From Mesostigma viride (taxonomy: Eukaryota > Streptophyta > Mesostigmatophyceae > Mesostigmatales > Mesostigmataceae), in assembly GCA_009746045.1 (NCBI GenBank), contig RPFO01000065.1, positions 8,846,042 through 8,910,041 on the forward strand: a stretch of 64,000 bases of DNA, written 5' to 3'. Of this stretch, positions 55,601 to 64,000 are shown piece by piece. The notes under the pieces are model-generated. The model saw only the letters and a program-made list of their open reading frames with translations, had not been told where the DNA came from and made no database searches. The position numbers and the translations under genes are program-made. Position 1 is the first letter of the stretch; every line of letters starts with the position of its first letter.

Positions 55601-58600
55601 GATAATGATAATGATAATGATAATGATAATGATAATGATAATGATAATGATAATGATAATGATAATGATCATGATCATGATAATGATCATGATCATGATG
55701 ATAAGTTATGCCAGCTCCCAGCGCCCTGGGCCAGCCCTGTTTCTCAAATGATCCAACAGGCATCGATTCCTTTGATCACGTATTCCTTTCTCGGGAGGTG
55801 ACATCAAGCATGAGGTGCAAGTGAAGTCAAGGGCATGGCAGCTGAAGAGATACAAGGGCATTTTTTCCGGCCAGGGGCGCGAGGAGGCAACAAAATGCAC
55901 TTGAGGACAAGGAATACCAGTAACCCCGAGCTTGACTTGAAGGGGAGGAACTACAATGCCTAACAATACCTTGAAGGTTGACTTGAGCAACGAAAATTTC
56001 GAGGGTTCCAGGGTTGCCTACGCACCCATGCCCACCAATTCAATGCCAAGCTGCCATGTACAATCATGGAGGCATCAGTGCCCTTCAACTACTAAGATGG
56101 TTGGCAATGCATGAAGACGGCGGCCGTTTACTAACCGCATTCCTTTAAGCTACCCGACGCATTCAATAAGGCATGGAGGGGGCCTGCGACATGCGTGGTG
56201 GTGGCAAAATGTGCTGCCAGAAAAACGACATCCAGTACTACAACCAATGATGCAACGGATACTGCAACCGGCGCTAGGATGTCAGTATTATGACGATCCT
56301 GTGGTGATCGTTACTGTAACAAATACCCTGTGGTTACTTGTGCCATCGCCCTGCGAGCAAGAGCACATATCAGTAGAAAATAAGAGGACAACACTTCTCG
56401 AGGGCAACCATGGGCTTGGGGTCACTGCAACTATTATTACTGTTAATAACAGTTATAAATTACTGGGGTCACTGTAGTATGTTTGAAGCGAGATACGGTT
56501 GTAGTTTTACAAAGTCCTGGCCGCTCACCGTGAACGCTGCGGATGTCACGCCCGAGCGGACCGTGGATATGCAGATGTACAACAGCGCCAGAACAAAGCT
56601 CTGCGCAGTGTATTGCCAGGGCGCCGTGCCATGCCACCGTGCAGCGTCGCCAGGCCAGCCGTAGTACGAGAGCAACCCATAGATGGCAATCAGTCGGCCG
56701 GACAGCTTTGGGGAGAGAAGAAGAGATCGTGCTGGATAGGGGCCAGCAGCTGGTATTAATTAATGGCGTTTGGGAGAGAAGAACAGACCGTGCTGGATAG
56801 GGGCCATCAGCTGGTATTAATTAAGTAGTTAGTCACGCAGTCTTGTTGGGGAGCTGTGGAGCATTGACCCTTAGCAGCTGGTATGGACATGCCCAAATGC
56901 CCAAACAAGGTGCATTCAAGTGGGCGTGCCCCAACAAGGGGCATGCAGGAGGGGGGGGATAGCAACAAGCGGCCAGTGTTTCCCTGTTTGTGATCTGCGC
57001 AGGCGGCGACGGTGACAGGTGTGCCCAAACGGCTGCCTGCCATGTGGAATAAGGGCAGAGGGTAGAGATGTGGTTATGTGCCCAAACGGCTGCCTACCAT
57101 GTGGAATAAGGGCAGAGGGTAGAGATGTGGCTATGTGCCCAAATGGCTGCCTGCCATGTGGAATAAGGGCAGAGGGTAGAGATGTGGTTATGTGCCCAAA
57201 CGGCTGCCTGCCATGTGGAATAAGGGCAGAGGGTAGAGATGTGGTTATGTGCCCAAACGGCTGCCTGCCATGTGGAATAAGGGCAGAGGGTAGAGATGTG
57301 GTTATGTGCCCAAACGGCTGCCTACCATGTGGAATAAGGGCAGAGGGTAGAGATGTGGTTATGTGCCCAAACAGCTGCCTACCATGTGGAATAAGGGCAG
57401 AGGATAGAGATGTGGTTATGTGCCCAAACGGCTGCCTACCATGTGGAATAAGGGCAGAGGGTAGAGATGTGGTTATGTGCCCAAACGGCTGCCTGCCATG
57501 TGGAATAAGGGCAGAGGGTAGAGATGTGGTTGTGTGCCCAAATGGCTGCCTGCCATGTGAACCCAGGGCAGAGGGTAAGTATGGCGTTATGATAGTCCTC
57601 ATCATGTAGATGTGTGATTGGCATTAGGTTTCAGCACGACCAGCGGTCAGACGCGCTGGCATGTCATAAAACAGACAGAAAGACGTAAACTGGCACCGGC
57701 GAGTGCCACATCGTGCCTGGCTCCGGTGCTGTTGTTTGATCCCAGGGACCCAGGTATCCGGCTGGCATGATCACACCCATAGTTTTTAGATGGCACTGTT
57801 CACAAACCTATTATAACCATCACCTCCATTGTGCTACTGCTTAGTCCTTAACTTGATTTCTAATACAAACACTCGGCCCGCCCCCTAGCCAAGGGGATAG
57901 CTAGTATTTCATTTCGGTAGTTCTAGTATTAGTTCTAGTATTAGTATTAGTTCTAGTATTAGTTCTAGTATTTGCATTTCTTTATTGCCCATGGCATATA
58001 CACCTATCCACCCTGGACATACCACAACCTGTCTGTGAGGGGAGAGCTATCTATTTCTCTTCAGTTCTATTGCCCATAGACAGCGCGTACGTATATCTAG
58101 CCAGGGCATACCACAATCTGCGGCCAGTCGTTTTTGCGGTCGGTCTGCCGCGGCAGCGTGTTGCAGCGCGAAGTGTCCGTGCCCTCATCGGTCGGCTCGC
58201 TCATAATCGCGCTAGCTGCCAAGTAGCATGTGTACAGGAAGACGGCCCCTGACGTCATCAGCCCAGCACGCTCCTGCGTGTAAGAAACCCGGGGGAAGCA
58301 GGGGTGAGGAGGGGTACAGGGAGGAGGGTTAAGGGGTAAAGACATAGTTAGCCAGCAGCCCCGCACAGTTCTGCATCCAGGAATGGGGGTGAGTGTGTGT
58401 AGGGGACAAAGCGGCCAGGGGTGGGAAGGTGGGGTAAAGGGGCGAAGGGGGACAGAGGAAGAGGGGAGAAAGACGGCTGCTCCGCGCACTCCTGAGCTTA
58501 AAAGAGGGAAGAGGGTGGTTGGCAATGATTCAGGACGTCTAAAATTCAAGATTGGCAATTCTAGGAGTAATTGGCAGGGTCACGGGAGCGTGGGATATCC

Positions 58601-61600
58601 CATCAGCTGCACAGGAAAGAATCAAGGATCAGCTGCGCGAGAAAGAATTCAGCTGCTGAGCTGCACAAGACATCGCGTCCTATTTCAAACCGAGCACCTG
58701 AGGGATCGATCGCCGTGCAAACCAATCAACTTCGCATTTTTCTGCTGTGACAGGGGATGGACCAATGATGCTCCATAGGCAAATACATAACATGGGCGGC
58801 TGCACAGCCTTGATTGCTGGAACACCCAGGGGCTGAAGGTGGCCCAACAGGACTGTGTGTCATCAACACCCATCCTAGAATCTAACCCCGACGCAACCCA
58901 AAATAACTCACCCCGACAAGCTGCATTCTAGTCCTCACATGCCTGGCTTTCATGGCCTCAAATAGATTGAAAACACATACTGAATAAGTTCTCATATTGC
59001 TTTGAAATTGAAGGTAATGCCTCTTCCAAGAGTGCCCCCTGGAACCAAGCCTTTCTCCCATTACTCCTCCCCAGCCCCTACCCAATTCCCACTCCAGGGA
59101 AGTCGGCGGTGTCAACACAGCCGTTGGCGATAAGAGTAAGTTGAGAGCAAGTTTCCAAGTCATATCATTTGCGCCGATGGGTGGAATGGCGAGATCTAAT
59201 GTCCCACAACGGGCCTCTGCCACGCCTTCATCCCTCTCATGTACAAGGAGAATACGTGGCGAAGATATTGACAGGGTACGATAGGGCACACCAAGGAGAA
59301 ATCGGGCAGTGAAAGAAAAGCGAAGGACATACAAACCGGGAAGAGGAAGACAGTGAGGGAAGAGTTTCGCCGTGCACGCCATGATGGGGAGAAGCAAGAC
59401 AACTAATGATAATCATGATGGGGAGAGTTATGGGGGGGTAATAATCTTGGGGGAGATGCAAGAAGAACAAAAGTTTAACCGTAGACAAAAGAAGAAGAAC
59501 AGCAGGGGGGAGATGAAGAGAGGAAGAGACGCACCACGCGCGCCATGATGGAGATGAGCGTGTACACGGGCATGAGGCTGAGCCCGAGGCTAATGTACAG
59601 GATGTTGAGCCGGCAGTCAGCATGCGGCGCGAACCAGATGTACATGAACACGGTCAGCGTGATCCCGGCGCCGTAGAGCAGGATCGTGGTTGCCACCATC
59701 ACCACCATGCAGCCCTGGCGGCTGCCCCAGTCGTTGTTCCACTTGTAGATGAAGTCGATGAGTAGTACGACCTGCATGAGTAGGAACAGGCTGAAGGGGA
59801 GGGGGAAGGGGTGCGGGGGATGGGGGTGGGTGTGTCAGAGGTTTAAGAAAACTAAGGGCGGGTCGATTGGAAGTATACACGGTTCCGCTACGTCTGTTGA
59901 CAATGTCTACTGCTGCCTGTAGCCTCATGCTAAAACAGCTGTTCACTGTGGACAACGATGGCAGTTGTTCCTTGTGGAAAATGATGGCAGCGAATCGGCT
60001 AGATCTGGGGCACCCGGCCAAGCACGGCATTGTAAGGGTCTTGGTGCCTATGGAAAATAAACGGGGGGAGGGTGAATGGTGATGCTTGACACAGTACGGG
60101 CAGCCCCCGCAGCATGGAATAAGCTTGTGACAAGAAAAATATAAAGTACTAGAAAATTCGAGTATTATAATAAATTCGAGCGTGGCCGCAAAGATGGAGG
60201 AAAGAAGGGTTCAAACATGGGGTGGGTGGCATGCAGCGCATGGGATTGAGATTTCAAAAGAAGATGAAGCAGTTACGTGAATCATTATTCTTTACCTGCG
60301 CATGGATTTGATCTGCGCAAAGGGGATGGAACATGAGGGTAGGTAAGAAGAGTAGAACGCGGGGGTAGAAAGTGGGGGCAGAGCATGGGGGTAGAACCGA
60401 AGTCAGAAGGATTGACTACTGGGGTAGAACACTGGAGTAAAAAATCGGGGTAGAACATGAGATTACTTCATTCCCCGTTTTGTTCTGGGTGTGCGCGGCT
60501 TCTGTGCACTGCGCGGCAAAACTACCACGGACAGGCCATGCACACGTAGGGGTGAATGGCAGGGACCCTGGAGTGGGCGGTGCACCAACTTTGCGACACG
60601 GTCTCTCACGGCGCGACCATCGGGTGAAACGTACCCGGACCCGAACCGAGCACATTCGCCTGCAGGACGGTATGGGCGGGTCGGCAGTCAGGGGGCACCA
60701 GGGGGAGCGAGGAACGGGGTGGAGCATTAGCGAAAAGCAAGGAATGAGGTAGAGAAGTGACCAAAAGAAAGGAATGAGGGAGAGCGTTGGCGAAAGAAAG
60801 GAAAGGGGTAGAGCATCAGCAACAAGCAAGTAAAGGGCTTGACCTTGCTAGGTGATCATTGATGCATGGTAGCTGTGCCGCAATCAGGGAACGGGTCACG
60901 CTCTCGCACCCGAATGCCATGCTCCCAACACCCTGGCCCCCGGTCGACGGTCCACAGAAGCAAATGAACACCCTGGCCACGTATTGGCACACCCTGGCCG
61001 CACATTTGCACACCCTGGCCGCACATAGGCACGCATGGTCAAACGAGTGCACACCCTGGCACAAAGGCGACATCTGTCCCCAACACAGGACAAGACCCCT
61101 TCCGACATCCCGCCGCCACAACCATGACACGGCGGCATGTACAACGCCACAAGGACGACACGGCGGCCTGTACAACGCCAAAAAGACGACAAGGTGGCAT
61201 GTACAATTCCATAAGGACAACTACTGCTTCGCACTTCGTAAAGCAACCTCTAAACGTGGCCAGAATCCGATTTTCAAGGACATCTGAAAACGCAGCATAG
61301 ATGACACCTGGCATACGCAACGTACGCCTGGATGATGGATGCTAGCATGAGCAAGGGCACGAAGGACACCTGGCACACACACCATATGCTTGGATGACAG
61401 ATGCTGGCATGAAGAAAGGGACGATGATCAGAACGGCCCACAGGACAAACTTAAGGGGCCAGCAGCCGCTGTCGAGGCGGGCGCGCGGGTGGTCTAAGTC
61501 GTTCACGCCGATGCAGAGCAGACACAGCAGGAAGAAGAAGAGCTGTGCAGGAGACGAGGGGAAGGGCGATGGTGATGGGGGGGGCAAGGGCAGGACAGGG

Positions 61601-63881
61601 AGACCAAAGAATGCGGGTGTACGAGGGATGATGAGAAGGGGTGTAAGTTGTAGGTGGGGCACGGATACCGAGTCCGGGGTGGTGGTGGTGGTGGGGGGGG
61701 GGGACAAAAGGGGGCGGGTGGGGTGGGGGTGGGGGGGTCAAAAGGGTGCGGGGGCACGGGAAGGCTTTGAGCTTCCACATTTTCAGAAGATCGAGCCGAT
61801 AACACAATGTACGGGGGCGAATTCAAGGGGGAAAAAAGGTAAAAGACATTAACACCGCGACCTCCAGGCCTGCCCCCCCCTCCCGCTTATTTCTTCACAA
61901 GGCAAGAGCTATCTGACCACGTGGCGGGATCCCATCTTCCACCGACACCTTCTGTCGAACCACGTGGCGGGATCCCATCTTCTGATGACATTTTGACACG
62001 ACGTTCTCAACTCACAACACATATTTGCGGGACAAGGCACGTTCTGGGACAAAGCAGCGATGCTTCGAGCGGGTGGCCCTGAGTACCATACTGAATCATT
62101 ATGGGGTCACGTTCCAACAAGACAAGGATGCAGTACGCACGAGGCCGCCCAGTTGGGGTCACGTTCCAACAAGACAAGGATGCAGTACGCACGAGGCCGC
62201 CCAGTTGGGTCACGTTGCAACAAGCCAAAGATATCCCACGTACAAAGCTGCCCATGCTGATGCGCAGCACGCCCTCCTTGCCGAGACAGGTGTCGGTCTC
62301 GCATTTGTTGGGGAAGGCTGCACCAGGAGGAGACGAAAGCAAGCAGATTGCAAGCGACGAGAGGGGCCAGAGATGCAGGCCAGACGTGTTGGGCATCGCT
62401 GGTAGATGAATAGGTATTTTTAGAGTGGCCGCGTAGGAATCAGTTGTATAGGAACCAGGGAGCATTGGGGGCCCTGAGTACTGAGCCCACCCGTCACTGT
62501 ACCATATGGGCCACACCCATCACTATACACTCATCCCCGCGTTAAGTTACCATTCTCTTAGGTTACAGCCCCGCGTTAAGTTACGACACCCCAGATGTTG
62601 GCAGTGTTTACCTTGCCGCCCACCTTTCGCACAATATCTGGCCGGAAAAATGCACTTTGGGCTACTTCGATGCTGCAGCTGGATCGGGCTTGACGAGAGC
62701 TATCGATGGCCATATAGAAAGTCCGTCAGAGGAGGGGGTGGGCTGCCTAAGGAGGAGGGGGTGGCTAGCCTAATTCTACCGCTAAGATTTCGTCCCCGCG
62801 TTAAGTTACAAAGCCGAGAGTTTGGCGGCGATCGTAACTTAACGCGGGGATGATTGTACCGAGCCCACCCGTCACTGTACCATATGGTCCGCTTCACTCC
62901 ACCACCAGCAGCAAGCCCACCCATCATTAGTACTGCCCATTCGTCGCACGCCACCACCGCGCCCGTGGCCATGCCACCCACGGTCCACCCGTCACATGCC
63001 ACCCGCATGCCAACGGACCATCGGGCGTGTGCGTGTTGTATGTGTGGGCGTACGGGTGTTGTATGTCTGGGTGTGCGGGTGTTCTATGTGTGGGAGTGCT
63101 GGCTCTATGTGTTGTATGCAAGGGTGCGTGGGGTAGAATGGGATAATGGCAAGGAACCGTCAAAAGCCTTCTAGACAAATCCACACACACACACACACAC
63201 ACACACAAAGGCAAACCAAGGCTAGTATTGGCTTGCCCAGGTTGCACAAACATGGCGATTGGCGAAGACCCATATATATCCAGAAACACAGGCAGACAAA
63301 AATAGAAAACGAGACTAGTCACAAGGGGAAATTGCTAGCCTACCCAGCCGCTATGGTGCTACCAGCAAGTGGCAACGTTGAAAAAGGGGCTGCATGCTCC
63401 CCTATTCACCGCCCCAAGATGTTGCAAACAAGAACAAGTGACCTAGAAAAAACACGTACATGATTGCTTTAGTGCTTAGTCATGCCACAGGCGTGTGTCC
63501 TTCCCGGAACTGCTGTACCCATCGCTCCTCGCCAAACCCTAACATCCCACCTGCTCACTCGAGATAGGGCAGACCGGCAGCTATAATTGATAGCTGCTCC
63601 TGTCAACTCCCAACCATCACCGCGATACTCTAGCAAACGCTTGTCCTTCATGATTTTATCACTTCTGCAAGAAGTATAACAAGTGTTCGTTGCGGATCCC
63701 GACCCGATTTGAGAATTGTAGCTCCCCAACTTACCCACTACCAGCACCGCGTCGTACCTTTCACCTCGCCGAGAAAGCCGTGCCCGAAATCTCTTATCAC
63801 CCACGCCAACGTGACGGTAACCAGAAACAGTGCGAAGTAGACGTATCGTTGATTGCGCGTCGACCAGCCACAGCAAGACAT
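52688..63881 (-). CDS. SERINC-like: SERINC/TMS1-like multi-pass membrane protein
   Basis: Serine incorporator family: a ten-helix endomembrane protein linked to serine-lipid handling and scrambling. Exons: 63881-63758 (MSCCGWSTRNQRYVYFALFL), 62317-62244 (CETDTCLGKEGVLRISMGSF), 61542-61383 (GVNDLDHPRARLDSGCW, FFMPASV), 60312-60296, 59771-59535 (VVLLIDFIYKWNNDWG), 58273-58112 (FLYTCYLAASAIMSEP), 56705-56529 (FVLALLYICISTVRSG), 55386-55312 (PPYNYSFFHFTFAV), 54722-54660 (ASMYFAMLFTSWSLDETSEE) and 52761-52688 (DVGWTSVWIKIGCQW). Each matches SERINC in order. Phases agree at all joins except the last, where a small exon may be missing. The 17-nt exon fits in phase but leaves the YG-to-VVLL segment shorter than usual. 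The first ATG follows a ttctcag acceptor, so an upstream exon may lie beyond 64000. The C-terminal end is unresolved. Confidence 0.9.
55531..55695. repeat. (gataat)n hexanucleotide array
   Basis: About 25 copies, ending in gatcat variants, in the SERINC intron between 55386 and 56529. His-Tyr and Met-Ile frames are artefacts. Confidence 0.96.
57019..57592. repeat. 57-bp minisatellite, ten copies, open on both strands
   Basis: Unit starts tgcccaaacggctgcctgcc and contains gtggaataagggcagaggg. Because 57 is a multiple of three and the unit lacks stops, one frame on each strand stays open for 590 bp or more (CPNGCLPCGIRAEGRDVVM; its antisense SLPSALIPHGRQPFGHITT). It lies inside the SERINC intron between 56705 and 58112, so it is not taken as a gene. 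Confidence 0.95.
57880..57975. repeat. (agttctagtatt)n short repeat
   Basis: About five copies of agttctagtatt and agtatt, in the same SERINC intron. Confidence 0.8.
60296..60312 (-). CDS. Candidate 17-nt microexon of the SERINC-like gene
   Basis: Lies between an acceptor (cctttgcgcag) and a donor (GCAG/GTAAAG). It adds two bases to finish the codon left open at 61383, then CAA ATC CAT GCG CAG, and ends in phase 0 as needed by the exon at 59771. Other SERINC proteins have a longer segment at this point, so a second small exon may exist. Confidence 0.4.
60965..61070. repeat. Repeat of caccctggccgcacat
   Basis: Four to five imperfect copies with ggcacaccctggc. It lies in a SERINC intron. Confidence 0.8.
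61130..61215. repeat. Repeat of acggcggcatgtacaacgcc
   Basis: Three to four imperfect copies of about 32 bp (ggcatgtacaacgccacaag, gacgacacggcggcctg), in a SERINC intron. Confidence 0.75.
61916..61985. repeat. Two copies of accacgtggcgggatcccat
   Basis: Direct repeats about 47 bp apart in a SERINC intron. Confidence 0.8.
62098..62230. repeat. Tandem repeat of about 54 bp, 2.5 copies
   Basis: Unit ggtcacgttccaacaagaca followed by aggatgcagtacgcacgagg and ccgcccagtt. It sits immediately downstream of the SERINC exon 62317-62244, in its intron. Confidence 0.85.
62531..62850. mobile_element. 320-bp MITE-like element with 20-bp inverted termini
   Basis: tcatccccgcgttaagttac at the left end is mirrored at 62831-62850. 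Two more internal copies of ccccgcgttaagttac lie near 62570 and 62797. It is flanked by direct copies of gcccacccgtcactgtacca (about 62485 and 62865). It has no coding capacity and lies in the first visible SERINC intron. Confidence 0.65.
63183..63207. repeat. (ca)n microsatellite
   Basis: About 12 CA units in a SERINC intron. Confidence 0.9.
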
Positions 63882-64000
63882 GGTCCGGTCCTGAGAACTG
63901 GTGGGGAAAATGGGGCTTGCACTTTTACCCATTTTGGCATGCAACAGTGCGACGGAATAGCAGAATTATCTTTGCTAAACAAAATAAGGGACGGTCTCTT

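Noticed and set aside
57019-57592. CRISPR-like array (regular repeats)
   Set aside because: No unique spacers, whole unit repeated, eukaryotic context.
57019-57609. 196-aa cysteine-bearing repeat protein
   Set aside because: It lies inside a well-supported SERINC intron and the antisense is equally open. Kept only as a repeat and a low-interest finding.

Overview
The window looks like nuclear DNA of a green alga, probably a chlorophyte or prasinophyte. Its genes are split by GT/AG introns. One gene matches the plant-type cytochrome b5 protein RLF. The retroelements include a Penelope-like element with an N-terminal GIY-YIG domain, an arrangement described from green algae and protists. Introns and intergenic DNA are unusually full of micro- and minisatellites. 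No bacterial genes, CRISPR arrays, rRNAs or tRNAs were seen. The species assignment is inference.

Host genes. (1) On the minus strand, an RBM45-like four-RRM RNA-binding protein runs from 11773 down past the left edge. Twelve exons join in frame for 518 codons. (2) Divergent from it on the plus strand is an RLF-like cytochrome b5 protein (12886-13419). (3) A poorly resolved small gene may lie at 19244-20296. (4) On the minus strand, a Golgi-type fucosyltransferase-like glycosyltransferase has a 1.8-kb first exon (35988-34185) and a phase-compatible candidate second exon (32044-31437). (5) On the minus strand, a SERINC/TMS1-like membrane protein is spread over at least ten small exons from 63881 to about 52688.

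Mobile DNA fills 13.9-19.1, 23.4-29.6, 36.7-39.7 and 43.5-51 kb. The main player is a set of short (about 1.8-2.0 kb) retroelements. They encode only an L1-ORF1p-like protein (N-terminal domain, coiled coil, RRM-like domain, C-terminal domain) and no reverse transcriptase. Three copies have clean target-site duplications (9-14 bp) and short-repeat tails, and one is 5'-truncated, as expected for target-primed reverse transcription. A fragment of a reverse-transcriptase LINE (C-terminal end at 17376-17671) shares its 3' terminus with one family, which suggests an autonomous partner. One element is inserted in the Penelope-like element, and others are nested in each other. A decayed hAT transposase (43.9-44.4 kb) and two candidate TIR elements (36772-37127 and 62531-62850) are also present.

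Two patterns stand out. First, old copies of the ORF1-only elements, compared with young ones, carry many 4- or 8-bp insertions that nearly all follow one rule: a dinucleotide XY becomes XY, its reverse complement, then XY again (for example TC to TC-GA-TC). Second, in at least five introns of three genes, the exon end with its 5' splice site is repeated just downstream inside the intron. All alignments were made by eye.
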